Part shown: piece by piece, positions 51,575 through 60,813 of the stretch
How positions within the stretch are numbered: the first letter of the stretch is position 1
Layout of the letters: each line of letters starts with the position of its first letter
Origin: JAJNBA01 sp963842295
GTDB taxonomy: Bacteria > Actinomycetota > UBA4738 > HRBIN12
Assembly (NCBI GenBank): GCA_963842295.1
Contig: CAWJFY010000002.1
Span: 1 to 64,000 of the forward strand
Length of the DNA stretch: 64,000 bases
Direction: 5' to 3'
Program-made: the position numbers and the translations under genes
Notes under the pieces: generated by a model
Told to the model about the DNA's origin: nothing
Databases searched by the model: none
The model's input: the letters and a program-made list of their open reading frames with translations, nothing else

Positions 51575-52771
51575 TCATCCCAGATGAGGGTAGGCCCGGC
51601 GGAATGCGGCGTTGCTCTCCTCGATCGCCGAGCCCATGCGCTGAAGCAGGTCGCTGCCGAGTTCGAGTCGTTCGAGATGCGACGCGAACGACAGCAGCAG
51701 TTCTTCGGAGATAGCCCACCCAAGCAGGGTGACCTCGACCTTCGGGAGCGACATCCGAACCAAGCGGAGGTGCGGAAAGTCCCTGTACTCCCAGCGCTCC
51801 GCCGACGTTTCCCCGTCAAGGAGCTGGATGGCGGCTCGGCCGAGGTATCGGCGAGGCCCGAGGTCGACGACAGGACGAAGGAACAGGCGATCGACCTCGG
51901 CACGAGGCAGGAACCTGCCGAGGAAGTCGATCTCGTCCTCATCGATAGAAGCACCTGGGAGCCAGATGCCGATGTCCTCCTCCCGTGACACGCGCCGACG
52001 GCTCGAGCGCTCGTCGGGATGCCGACAGTGCACGCCCAGGCCCTGATCTGGATCGGGGATCGCGTCGAGATAAGCGAAACGGACCTGTGTGACCTCATGT
52101 GCGCCTGACGATCCCATCCCGCTCAACATCGCGTAGCCTTCCCAATCCTCGGGCGGCAAGACGAAGATCGGGAACCCCGCGACGTGGAGATAGAAGTCCT
52201 CCTCCCACCTCGGGCCTTCACCCGGCGCGTACTCGGCCGAGTCCTCCGGCCAGCCAGGGGGTGGCGAGCTGCCCGGCCAACTGAACGGGTTCACGCTCGT
52301 TCCGGTGTTCGCATCGGGCGAGACTTCGCGGTCGATCAGGCGTTCCCTCTGAAGCTCCGCCCCACCGACATCGATGGCCACGACCTGCCCTTTGGCTCCG
52401 CGGGGAGGGAAGAACCAGAAGAAGCGAGGGAAGCCCTCGGGTCCCTCGTTCAGTTCGACACGACGCGTCGAACCGTCGTCCAACCGAACCTCGAGATGGT
52501 CCGTCCGTGCAGAGGCAACGCCCACCCACGCGACGATCTCGGGGAGCGTGCCCGTGAAGCCGACCGAGCTCGTGAAGTCGGTGCCCTCGGGGATCCGCGC
52601 GATGCCTCCCAAGCCACCGAACGACCCGTCCTTGCCGAGGAGGAGCTCCAGCTCAGGGCCGAGCGGGCCATGGTGCCACCACTTCGCGTTCGGGCCCGGT
52701 GCGGTCACGTAGCCCTGGATCGTCCAGGGGATCTCGTTCACGGTGCCAGAGGCGATCACCTTCCGAGGCAT
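51575..52771 (-). CDS. conserved hypothetical protein
   Basis: A 398-residue soluble protein with no signal peptide. The N-terminal half is Gly/Trp/Phe-rich and beta-like (IASGTVNEIPWTIQGYVTAP, FTGTLPEIVAWVGVAS, FFWFFPPRGAKGQVVAIDV); the C-terminal ~110 residues look helical (EISEELLLSFASHLERLE-like, ending SAIEESNAAFRRAYP). I do not recognise a family. Start at ATG 52771 (MPRKVIASG), because the frame upstream to 52972 is basic and unstructured. No operon partner. Confidence 0.65.
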   Translation of the reverse strand: MPRKVIASGTVNEIPWTIQGYVTAPGPNAKWWHHGPLGPELELLLGKDGSFGGLGGIARIPEGTDFTSSVGFTGTLPEIVAWVGVASARTDHLEVRLDDGSTRRVELNEGPEGFPRFFWFFPPRGAKGQVVAIDVGGAELQRERLIDREVSPDANTGTSVNPFSWPGSSPPPGWPEDSAEYAPGEGPRWEEDFYLHVAGFPIFVLPPEDWEGYAMLSGMGSSGAHEVTQVRFAYLDAIPDPDQGLGVHCRHPDERSSRRRVSREEDIGIWLPGASIDEDEIDFLGRFLPRAEVDRLFLRPVVDLGPRRYLGRAAIQLLDGETSAERWEYRDFPHLRLVRMSLPKVEVTLLGWAISEELLLSFASHLERLELGSDLLQRMGSAIEESNAAFRRAYPHLG

Positions 52772-53085
52772 CGCAAGAACGAGGTCCTCGTCGATGCCTT
52801 GGTCCCTCGTTCGATGTCGCCGAGGGTCGCCGATCGTCACCGAGGGCCAAGGAAGAGCGGAGCCGGAGGACGCACTCACGGGGTCGATGATGTCAGGTAG
52901 AGCCCGCCTCCCACACTTTGCTCGGACGTTCCAGGCGGAGACCATCGATGCGGGCCGATAACGTGCTGCCACGGCGTCCAGTCGGTTCGATCGTTCCCCG
53001 CATCAGCTGAGATTCGGATGGCTCGGATGCCATCTCCCACCTAGGGGTTCGCTGCGAGCACGCGGATCTCCTCGTCGAGGAGCAG
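52772..53085. other. intergenic stretch, nothing supported
   Basis: About 310 bases. It holds the unlikely N-terminal extension of the preceding gene and no ribosome site, promoter box or hairpin I can support. Confidence 0.45.
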
Positions 53086-53772
53086 TCAGAGAAGCAACGC
53101 GATGCCCATCGCCAGGAGCCAGATGGACCACGCGATGTAGAGGACCGGGATCGCCGAGCCGGCGAGAGCCCAACCCCGCTCCTCGTTGGGACCGAGGAAC
53201 TCTGCCGAGCCGACCGCCAGCCCGGCGCCGACGACGATCCCGAGCCAGCCGAGCCAGGCAGGGATCGCGCTCCCTTGGATGACGCCCACACCGATCGACA
53301 GGGACCAGATACCGGTGAGGAGGTAGCCGAGGTGCTCGCCGACACCGACTCCCAGGTATCGATGGAACGCACTGAACACTGTTGCGTGTACCTCGCGCTG
53401 CTCGCCATCGAGTGTCGGGTCCGTGTAGGCGCGAGCGAGCGCCGGGACGACGTAGACCCACCGCAGGAGCCCGAGCATCTGAACCAGACCGGCAAGGACA
53501 CCAAAGGTCGTCGCCACGGGCACGATGCCTCTGAACTTCAGCGCCTGCCCGAGCAGTACGGCCCCGGCGATCAGTAGTAGGCCCGACAGCATGAACGTCC
53601 ACCAGAGGAGGATCAGCGACGACCCGCCAGCCCGGAAGGACTCGAGGATCTCACCCGCCGGGCGGCGGAGGATGTCGGGATAGTCGAATCGCTTCCCGAG
53701 CAGCGCGAACGTCGCGTTGAACCACAGCGGCGCGATGATGAGGAGGATCCCCGCTGCGACTTCGACGTTCAC
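53086..53772 (-). CDS. DUF4386 family membrane protein
   Basis: A 228-residue protein with six predicted helices, matching DUF4386: start AAGILLIIAPLWFNATFALLG, the RRPAGEILESFRAGG loop, ATTFGVLAGLVQMLGLLRWVYVVPALA, and a HRYLGVGVGEHLGYLLTGIWSL segment. Function unknown; often next to regulators. GTG start at 53772 overlaps the stop of the upstream gene (GTGA), so they form an operon. Confidence 0.85.
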   Translation of the reverse strand: MNVEVAAGILLIIAPLWFNATFALLGKRFDYPDILRRPAGEILESFRAGGSSLILLWWTFMLSGLLLIAGAVLLGQALKFRGIVPVATTFGVLAGLVQMLGLLRWVYVVPALARAYTDPTLDGEQREVHATVFSAFHRYLGVGVGEHLGYLLTGIWSLSIGVGVIQGSAIPAWLGWLGIVVGAGLAVGSAEFLGPNEERGWALAGSAIPVLYIAWSIWLLAMGIALLL

Positions 53773-54398
53773 GGAGCAGCTGTGGCTGCCGTCCCGCGGA
53801 CCTCAGGTGCCGCTCGGAACAGGACCGAGAGGAGGAGCCAGGTCAGCAGTCCGAACACGATCGCTCCGCTCGCGCCGAAGATCGGGAAGCGCTCATCGAT
53901 GTTCCTCGAGATCACGTATGAGCTGACGAACCAGCCGAGCGCCCATGCCGGGGGGTTCGCCACGGCCCACCAGAACGCGCCCGGGATCCGATGTCGTGCG
54001 AGGACCAGCGCCTGCATCACCCCGACGCCGAGGCCGTTCACCGCACCCATGATGGCGAGGTCTCCTCGATCGATCCCGTAGTCGACCAGGGCCGCTCCGG
54101 CTGTCAGGCCGACTGCCATACCCACGATCGTCGCCGGGATCCACATCCACGACACCCACTGCCGCAGAGCGAACCACTCTGCCGCTCCGATGATCGCTCC
54201 CACGATGAGGCCCGCGGCGAGCGCTGCTCCGACGGAATCGACCCCGTCCACGGCGAGGTCTGCGATGTACCCCCCGATGGGGAGGCTGACCAGGATCGCC
54301 ACCGGCCAGAGCCAGATCCGACGCGCCGTACCCTTCGGGTCGCCGGGCCTGTCCATGGATCTGCTTCCCTTTTGTGTTGGGACGGTTGTCACGCTCAT
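53769..54398 (-). CDS. multi-helix membrane protein
   Basis: A 209-residue protein with seven hydrophobic segments after a polar N-terminus (RIWLWPVAILVSLPIGGYIADL, VGAALAAGLIVGAIIGAAEWFAL, the WMWIPATIVGMAVGLTAGAAL segment, and a final FGLLTWLLLSVLF). The repeated G-A-x-W-F/A-L-R-Q pattern resembles small actinobacterial membrane proteins with internal glycine-zipper helices. ATG 54398 follows GGAAGGAG. First gene of a pair with the DUF4386 protein. Confidence 0.75.
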   Translation of the reverse strand: MSVTTVPTQKGSRSMDRPGDPKGTARRIWLWPVAILVSLPIGGYIADLAVDGVDSVGAALAAGLIVGAIIGAAEWFALRQWVSWMWIPATIVGMAVGLTAGAALVDYGIDRGDLAIMGAVNGLGVGVMQALVLARHRIPGAFWWAVANPPAWALGWFVSSYVISRNIDERFPIFGASGAIVFGLLTWLLLSVLFRAAPEVRGTAATAAP

Positions 54399-54456
54399 GT
54401 CGCTCCTTCCGGTCCGATGAACGTCAGCACGCGAACGTGCCGCTTGGCTTCCCCGT

Positions 54457-54888
54457 CTAGGAGCCCGTCGGCACGAGGCCGGGGTCGTTGGGAACGCGTG
54501 CCGGAGCCGCCGTGGCGCCCCACGCACGGTTCAAGTGTTCCTGGATGTAGATCCCGTTTGCGAACGAGATCAGGAGCATCAGCACGACCGTGAGGGCAGG
54601 CTCCACCGTCTGAACGACGCCGCGTCGGGTCTCAAGATCTTGCACGTGCTTCGCGGTGTTGTACATGGCGATGAAAGGCGGCACGATCAGCAGCCAGCCG
54701 AAGATCATGGCCATCAGTGAGCGCGTCGGGCTGATGCTCTCGTCGTGCAGCGCCCGCCGGAGCTCGTCGTTGATCTTGAAGTACCACACCAAGAAGTACA
54801 CACCCAGTGTGAGGAACGTGAGCCCGAGGACTCCGAGCGGGTTGCGCTTCATGTACTGCTGTCCGTCGATCGTGACCATCTCAGCCAT
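54457..54888 (-). CDS. DUF4234-type membrane protein
   Basis: A 143-residue protein with three or four helices: KRNPLGVLGLTFLTLGVYFLVWYFKINDEL, the typical DUF4234 opening with NPL..LTLGIY..WYyk-NdEl, then MAMIFGWLLIVPPFIAMYNTAKHVQ and a third helix ending in HLNRAW. Function unknown. ATG 54888 behind GGGGAGGAAG. It may be the first gene of the three-gene run ending at 53086, 59 nt from the next start. Confidence 0.85.
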   Translation of the reverse strand: MAEMVTIDGQQYMKRNPLGVLGLTFLTLGVYFLVWYFKINDELRRALHDESISPTRSLMAMIFGWLLIVPPFIAMYNTAKHVQDLETRRGVVQTVEPALTVVLMLLISFANGIYIQEHLNRAWGATAAPARVPNDPGLVPTGS

Positions 54889-55095
54889 GGATAAGCTTCC
54901 TCCCCTTTTTCTCGAGCTCGTTGCTCCGATATCAAGGCAGCCTGATCCCCGGCCGTGACCGCGCCGTGACAGCTCCGCATCCGAAGACGATGCGAGCAGG
55001 GTTCCAGGGTGCCCATCCCTCCCCCGTCGCAGACATGCCGGTCGGCTGCGAGGGAAGATAGTGACTAGGGTTGCGCTCGAAGGGGGAGGTCGATC

Positions 55096-55863
55096 CTGGA
55101 TAGCCGAGGCGAGCCCGGACCAGACGCTGTCTCGAGCGAGGGAAGCTCGGGTCTTCGGATCTCCCTCCTCGGTGGGTTCCAGTTGGAGATGGAAGGGCCC
55201 GCCGTGATCCTCCCAGAAGGCTCCCAGCGGCTCCTGGCCTTCCTCGCGTTGAAAGGCAGGTTGATCCAGCGACAAACGGTGGCAGGCACGCTGTGGCCGG
55301 TCGCGACTGAGGACCACGCCTCATCCAGCCTCCGATCGGCCCTCGCGCGACTGCGAGGACGAGCTCGAGCTTCGGTCGCAGCTACCGCTCGAGATCTCGG
55401 ATTGTCCGACGATGTCACGGTCGATCTCTGGGAATCACGGGCGCTCGCCCGCCAGCTGCTCGCTCCCTCAGAGGGGTTACGGTCGACGGATCCGGGACCC
55501 GAAGCGATCCCGGCTCTTTCGGCGGAACTTCTGCCGGACTGGTATGACGACTGGGCGCTCGTCGAGGCCGAAGACTGGCGGCAGCTCCGCCTTCACGCTC
55601 TCGAGGCGCTCGCTGACCGCCTCACGGCCTCGGGGAGATACGGCGATGCTGCGGCGGCGGCCCTCGCCGCGGTTCGGGCCGAGCCGCTGAGGGAAAGCCC
55701 TCGGGCTGCGTTGCTACGGGTGCACATCGCAGAAGGCAATCCCACCGAGGCGCTCCGGGAGTTCACCAGGTACGGAGAGCTGTTGATGCTCGAACTCGGC
55801 GTCGAGCCCACCGAACGGCTTCGTGCGCTGGTGGCCGACCTCTGGCCCGTCACGCACCCGTGA
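55096..55863 (+). CDS. BTAD-domain transcriptional regulator (short SARP-like)
   Basis: A ~255-residue regulator: winged-HTH-like part (residues ~15-100; GLRISLLGGFQLEME, LAFLALKGRLIQRQTVAGTLWP) and a BTAD helical domain (~130-250; LLPDWYDDWALVEAEDWRQLR, ASGRYGDAAAAALAAVRAEPLRESPRAAL, REFTRYGELLMLELGVEPTERL). The ATG at 55183 falls inside the DNA-binding domain, so the real start is upstream. Between the in-frame stop at 55066 and residue one there is no ATG/GTG/TTG; CTG 55096, 6 nt after GGGGGAGG, is the best candidate. Target unknown. Confidence 0.8.
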   Translation: MDSRGEPGPDAVSSEGSSGLRISLLGGFQLEMEGPAVILPEGSQRLLAFLALKGRLIQRQTVAGTLWPVATEDHASSSLRSALARLRGRARASVAATARDLGLSDDVTVDLWESRALARQLLAPSEGLRSTDPGPEAIPALSAELLPDWYDDWALVEAEDWRQLRLHALEALADRLTASGRYGDAAAAALAAVRAEPLRESPRAALLRVHIAEGNPTEALREFTRYGELLMLELGVEPTERLRALVADLWPVTHP

Positions 55864-55887
55864 CGGGCGACCCCACATCATGGGGGC

Positions 55888-56130
55888 ATGCTCGAGACGA
55901 CGCGGACCGCACTGCTCACGATCCGGGTCTGGTGCGAGGAAGGGTCGCAGCACCCGCTTCGGGCAGAGATCAAGGTCGCGGATGATGTCGCCTCAGGCTT
56001 CCGGTCAACACTGACTGTCGTCCACGCGGACGAAGTGGCGGAAGCTGTTCGAGATTTCCTCGATAGCGTTCTCTGTCCCTCACCCCATGACCTTCCCGTG
56101 GCGCCCGCGTCACTCCCCGGTCAGGGTTGA
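55888..56130 (+). CDS. small hypothetical protein
   Basis: An 80-residue protein with an alternating strand pattern (TALLTIRVWCEEGSQHPLRAEIKVADDV; STLTVVHADEVAEAVRDFLDSV). It looks like a small alpha/beta domain. It lies 24 nt after the BTAD regulator and could be in its operon. GGGG before ATG is a weak ribosome site. No family recognised. Confidence 0.55.
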   Translation: MLETTRTALLTIRVWCEEGSQHPLRAEIKVADDVASGFRSTLTVVHADEVAEAVRDFLDSVLCPSPHDLPVAPASLPGQG

Positions 56131-56147
56131 CCGCCCTGGATGGGCGC

Positions 56148-57870
56148 CTAGACGACGGTAGCCCGGGCCGTATAGACGCGGTCTTGATCCAGGGGTGTCC
56201 CGCCGTTGCAGGCAAAGGTCGTCCGGCCCGAATAGCAATCTCTGTACCGGGTGCTTGCGTTCGTCATGACCACGACGACCCGAGCGACCGTCGACCCGAA
56301 GGCGACGGTGATCGAACCGTTGCCCAACCTGTTCAGTCTCACTACCTTGTATCCGGCCGCGCCGGACCTGCGTATCACGACGACGCTCGCCTCGGGGCCA
56401 GTCCCGTACGCCGGGCCGTCGATCGTCACCCGGAGCTTCGCCGTGGCGCTCAGGCCCGATCGTCGCCGGACGACCCCATACCAGTTCGAGAGGTGGTCGA
56501 GCCTGACGCTCGACCGCGTGGATCGGACAGCTCTGCTGAGGGTCACGGTCTTCGTGATCTTCGCCGTCGGATAGGCCTTGCCCTCCTCGTAGTACTTCCC
56601 GGGACGCGCGTTCCAGGCTGCGAAGTCTGCGAATGCCCAGCGGAATCGCCAAGGGGTGCCGCCTATCGCCCGGGCGGCCACAGCTTTGGCGGTTGCCCTG
56701 GTTGAGTACATGTCCGGGCCAACGGGACTGCCGTCAGCTCGCTTCCAGACTGCGCGCACGATCGATGGATCCGGCGAGGCGCCGCCGAAGTACTCGACGA
56801 GGAACCGCCAGAACAGCCATGTCCCATACCAACGCGGAGCCACATTCTTATCGAGGGGGATGAGAGGATGTGAGAGCGCGCTGGATCCCAGGAACGCGCG
56901 GTTGTCGTTGACGCCGTCGTAGAGTTCGTCTTCCACCCAAGCGGCGGTGCCTTCCATCAGCCAGCCATCCTCAGAGACGTCATAGGCGAACTGGACAGCG
57001 TGGAAGAGCTCGTGCGCGGCCGTCACCTTTAATGGATCCCGAAGGGTCGGGGAAGCCGTACTGGGACGGTGCGTAGTCATCGTCGAAGACGCAATATGCG
57101 GAGACGTCGAAGAAAGCGTACGCGTTGGTGGCGTTCGGATCATCCGTGGCGCAATAACCGAACAGTCCGAACCCGCCGATGTCTGACAGGTAGATGTCGA
57201 GGCGTGCGTTCCCGCCGTTGTTCGGAGAGGCCATGTCGGACTTGGGGGCCCGGTAGCCGAGGGTCCCGACCTCGGCTGACCAGACCGCTTCAGCGACGCT
57301 CGAGACCGTCTCGACCCAGTCGGGGACGCCGGGAGATCCACCCGCGTCCCCAGGCGGCGGCGCGTCGGGCGTCGTGGTGACGTAGTGGATGCACGTGTGA
57401 GCGGCACAGAACGGCGGCGCTTCGGGAACCGTGTATCCATCCCCGAACGGATCACCCGCCCCGTCGGTAGGACGAGCGAGGATCCTGCGTGCAGTCGCTC
57501 GTTCCATCGGAGCGAGCTGATCGACACGGATCGCGAGGTCGCGCAACAGCAACGTTGCCGACCGAGGATCCGGCCGCTCGACGGACCCGAACCTGGCCCG
57601 CACTCCCTCCAGGTCGAACAACGCGCGCACGCGCTCCAAGGCGAACTGTGCGGAGGTGATCAGCCCCGTGTCGAGGGCACGAGCCAACGCGTCCGCTTCC
57701 GCGGTGGCAACGAAGAGAGGTAGCCGCTTGGATCCCGTGTCCGTCGCGCTCTGATCCTGCAACGCGTCTCCGCGATCCCGCGGGTCGCCGGACGCGAGCG
57801 ATTGGCCGCTGGATTGAGCGATCGTCAGGAAGGAGACAACAACGACGGTGCCGGTTGCTCGCCAACGCAT
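56148..57870 (-). CDS. secreted zinc metalloprotease-like protein (MXAN_6640-type), frameshifted
   Basis: A ~573-residue exported protein. Signal RWRATGTVVVVSFLTIAQSSGQSLA; a pro-region rich in Arg/Asp; then YCVFDDDYAPSQYGFPDPS, and in another frame DPLKVTAAHELFHAVQFAYD with the HExxH zinc site, DGWLMEGTAAWVEDELYDGVND (third ligand Glu), followed by a C-terminal Ig-like domain. One extra G in the GGG at 57038-57040 is the only break. The pattern fits the secreted putative metalloproteases of the MXAN_6640 group. TAGCGT lies 6 nt before the ATG. Confidence 0.82.
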
Positions 57871-57876
57871 CTGCGC

Positions 57877-57882
57877 ACGCTA
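57877..57882 (-). promoter_or_regulatory. -10 box (TAGCGT) of metalloprotease gene
   Basis: TAGCGT on the minus strand, 6 nt before ATG 57870. Confidence 0.5.
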
Positions 57883-58012
57883 GCGAGCGGCATCGCCGCA
57901 GTCAACAAACTGAACGAACGGTGGTGAGGCCGTTGCCCCCGCTTCCCCTCAGAGTTGCCGCCGACCGATCAGGACCTCATGCTGATGCGCTGTCCCTTTT
58001 CTGGAGGTGGTG

Positions 58013-59305
58013 ATGAGGCGGACCCCGTGGCCCCAACTTGTGATGGTCGTGACGCTTCTCGCGATCGCCGTCGGATGTGAAGGAGAGAGTTCAGAGGATC
58101 GCCCCACGCGGATCACCGTGATGGTCTCCGGGGATCCGGAGGAGATCGACGCCTACCGGGCCGTCGTGGATGCGTTCAACGATTCACAAGGACAGGTCGA
58201 CTCGGAGCTCATCCCGTTCGCCGAGCGCGACGACCTGATCCTGCGGCTCTCCACATCCATCGCCGGGGGCAACCCACCGGACCTCTTCTTGATGAACTAC
58301 CGCTTCTACGGGCAATACGCAGCCCGCGGCGCTCTCGAACCCGTCGATCCGTACCTGGAGGACTCGGACGTGTTCGCAGCGGAGGACTTCTTCGAGACCG
58401 CGATGACACCCTTCCAGTGGGACGGCGAACAGGTCTGCCTCCCGCAGAACGTCTCGAGCCTCGTCGTGTACTACAACCGCGATCTCTTCGAGGACGCTGG
58501 GCTCGACCCTCCGAAGGAAGGCTGGACGTGGGACGACATGGTGAAGGCAGCCAAGGCACTCACTCGAGATGAGGACGGGGACGGCGCGACGGACGTCTAC
58601 GGGCTCGGCGTGGATCCCGAGATCATCCGTGTCGCTCCCTTCATCTGGTCGAACGGTGGGGAGTTGGTCGATGATGAAGCGTCGCCCACGCAGTTCGCGT
58701 TCGACGGAGCTGGACTGGCGGCCATGCAACTGTTCTTCGACCTCCGGTCCGTGCACGGCGTCACCCCGACGGACGAAGAGGCCGAGGCGGAGGACTTCGA
58801 GAGCCGCTTCCTGAACGGCGGCCTCGGGATGCTGATGGAGTCCCGGAGGGTCGTCCCGACGCTCCGGACCATCACCGACTTCGAGTGGGACGTGGCGAGC
58901 ATCCCGGCGCCGGACGATCCCGTGTCGATCCTTCATTCCGACGCCTACTGCATGACCGCCGGGTCGGACGGGAAGGACGCCGCCTGGCGGTTCATGGAGT
59001 TCGCGCTCGGGCCGGAGGGTCAACGGATCACCGCCGAGGCTGGCCGGACAGTGCCATCGCTCCGCTCGGTCGCCGAGACCGACGCCTTCCTCGATCCGGC
59101 CGCTGACCCCGCGAACGGGCAGGTCTTCCTCGATCAGATCCCGCGCCTTCGAGCGGTTCCGGTCATCTCGACGTGGCCGGAGATCGAAGACACAGCGAAC
59201 GGCTTGCTCGAAGAGGCCTACTACACCGGCGGGCAGGCCGTGGAGGTGGCGGTCGAGCTCACGACCCAGACACGCGACCAGTTCGCACGAGCCCAGGGCC
59301 CATGA
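58013..59305 (+). CDS. ABC transporter solute-binding lipoprotein (family 1, sugar type)
   Basis: A 430-residue lipoprotein: signal LVMVVTLLAIAVGC with lipobox, then a family 1 binding protein (ITVMVSGDPEEIDAYRAVVDAFND; PDLFLMNYRFYGQYAARGALEPVD; VYYNRDLFEDAGLDPPKEGWTWDDMVKAAKAL; WRFMEFALGPEGQRITAEAGRTVPSLRS). Such proteins feed sugars or sugar alcohols to ABC importers. No permease or ATPase gene is adjacent, so its transporter is elsewhere or it works as a sensor. ATG 58013 with GGAGG 5 nt upstream. Confidence 0.93.
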   Translation: MRRTPWPQLVMVVTLLAIAVGCEGESSEDRPTRITVMVSGDPEEIDAYRAVVDAFNDSQGQVDSELIPFAERDDLILRLSTSIAGGNPPDLFLMNYRFYGQYAARGALEPVDPYLEDSDVFAAEDFFETAMTPFQWDGEQVCLPQNVSSLVVYYNRDLFEDAGLDPPKEGWTWDDMVKAAKALTRDEDGDGATDVYGLGVDPEIIRVAPFIWSNGGELVDDEASPTQFAFDGAGLAAMQLFFDLRSVHGVTPTDEEAEAEDFESRFLNGGLGMLMESRRVVPTLRTITDFEWDVASIPAPDDPVSILHSDAYCMTAGSDGKDAAWRFMEFALGPEGQRITAEAGRTVPSLRSVAETDAFLDPAADPANGQVFLDQIPRLRAVPVISTWPEIEDTANGLLEEAYYTGGQAVEVAVELTTQTRDQFARAQGP

Positions 59306-59486
59306 TGCGACGCTCGATGTCGTAGCCGTGAGAGATCGATCTGAGGATGGCTGTTTCAAGGGCGGCGCGGTTGCCCGCCGCGCCACGATGGACGCCGCCA
59401 GGACAGCTGCGATCAGCGCCCAGGTACGGTGATTTCGAGTGAGAACCGATCCCGAAGCCAGGGCCAACGACCAAGGTCCTCGGACA

Positions 59487-60692
59487 TCACCCTGACCGGA
59501 ACGCCTGATAGAGACTCACGGGCTGAGCCACACCCTTCAGTCTCACTGGGCCGACGGGCTCGAGGCGGACACCTTCCCCGGACGCCCGTCGTGCGGTTTC
59601 TTCGCTCGCCAGGACCTCGCCGCCTGCTGCGTGAGACGCGATCCTTGATGCGAGGTTCACCGTCCTGCCGTACACGTCGCCATCCTGGAAGACAACAGGA
59701 CCGGCATGGATGCCGATGTGCATCGGAGGAAGCTCGGCACGGGGGGCGCTCTCAACCATGTCCAGCCCGGCGAGAACCGCGGCCCGCGGCTCCTTGAAGT
59801 GGAACATGCCTCCGTCCCCCAGCCAGCGGATGGGGCGTCCGCCGCGGCGGCGGGAGATGTCTTCCACGAGGGAGGCGAGGTTCGAGGCGAGTTCGGCGGC
59901 GAACTCATCTCCTCGCTCCTCGGTCAGTCGCGTGTAGCCCGTGAGATCGACGAAGCAGATCGCGGGCGGCTTGGCTACCTTCTCGAAGAGGCCGGCACGC
60001 TCCAACGCGATCTCGGCGTGATTGATCGAATGCTCGATCCAGATGTGCTCACGGTGACGATGGTAGATGTCCATGATGGTCCGCTCGAGGTGAGAGTTGA
60101 CGCGACCTCCGAATCGCAACCCGAACTCGAGCAACTCCCTCTCGCTCCGCCCAGAGCGCCGAAGCGGTTCCTCGATCTCGGACTCGAACAGCTCCGCCTC
60201 CGCCTTGGCGATCCGGCGCGTGCTGTCTGCATAGACACGCAGCAATCGAAGCGTCGGCCCCTCCCGAGCTCCTGCTGACAAGAACTCCTTCACCAACTCC
60301 ACCAGTTCGCGGTCACCGGTCCTGATGCGCTCGGAAGGTTCAGGCGGAGCGAACCCGATCGCCTCGTACAGGGCCTGGACCATCGCGACCGGCACATCTT
60401 CCTCGGAGCAGAGCTGCTCGAAGGTCATATCCAGGCGCATGGCTCTGGCTATGACGGGCGCATCGAGCCAGGAGATGGAGAGTTCTCCTTCTCGTACGAG
60501 CTCCATGATGTCTTCGGGCGCGAGACCCGCTTCCTGCCATGCATAGAGGAGTCGGACGCGACCCGAATCTGCCGAGACATGCGCCGCATCGCCGTCCCTC
60601 GGTTCGAGTGCTCCAATATCGATGAGCCGCACCACGAAGTCGGGGCTCACTTCAGCCTGGTTCGCGAGTTCTTCGATCGAGAGTGACGACAT
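59487..60692 (-). CDS. HTH-linked class III adenylate/guanylate cyclase
   Basis: A 401-residue protein. Residues ~1-65 look like a MerR-type helix-turn-helix (LSIEELANQAEVSPDFVVRLIDIGALEP), ~70-215 are helical, and ~225-395 form a class III cyclase domain. Metal-binding Asp in CFVDLTGYTRL and in WLGDGGMFHF, and the transition-state Asn/Arg in GRTVNLASRIA are present; the substrate-reading Lys position reads Arg (PIRWLGDGG), so the nucleotide is uncertain. The ATG at 60692 has no clear box. It would link cAMP/cGMP synthesis to a bound ligand or DNA. Confidence 0.88.
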   Translation of the reverse strand: MSSLSIEELANQAEVSPDFVVRLIDIGALEPRDGDAAHVSADSGRVRLLYAWQEAGLAPEDIMELVREGELSISWLDAPVIARAMRLDMTFEQLCSEEDVPVAMVQALYEAIGFAPPEPSERIRTGDRELVELVKEFLSAGAREGPTLRLLRVYADSTRRIAKAEAELFESEIEEPLRRSGRSERELLEFGLRFGGRVNSHLERTIMDIYHRHREHIWIEHSINHAEIALERAGLFEKVAKPPAICFVDLTGYTRLTEERGDEFAAELASNLASLVEDISRRRGGRPIRWLGDGGMFHFKEPRAAVLAGLDMVESAPRAELPPMHIGIHAGPVVFQDGDVYGRTVNLASRIASHAAGGEVLASEETARRASGEGVRLEPVGPVRLKGVAQPVSLYQAFRSG

Positions 60693-60813
60693 AGGTTCTC
60701 AGTAGACACGTTCTGTGGTGGCGTGGCGGTCTCGGTTCGCAGATCGTGCCGTGACGCGAGTCCTATCGAAATGCGCTTCGGTTGGCTCCTCGGATGGGCG
60801 GATCTCCCGAACG

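Noticed and set aside
52772..52972. N-terminal extension of the 51575 hypothetical protein
   Set aside because: Basic, low-complexity composition unlike the body of the protein; start moved to 52771.
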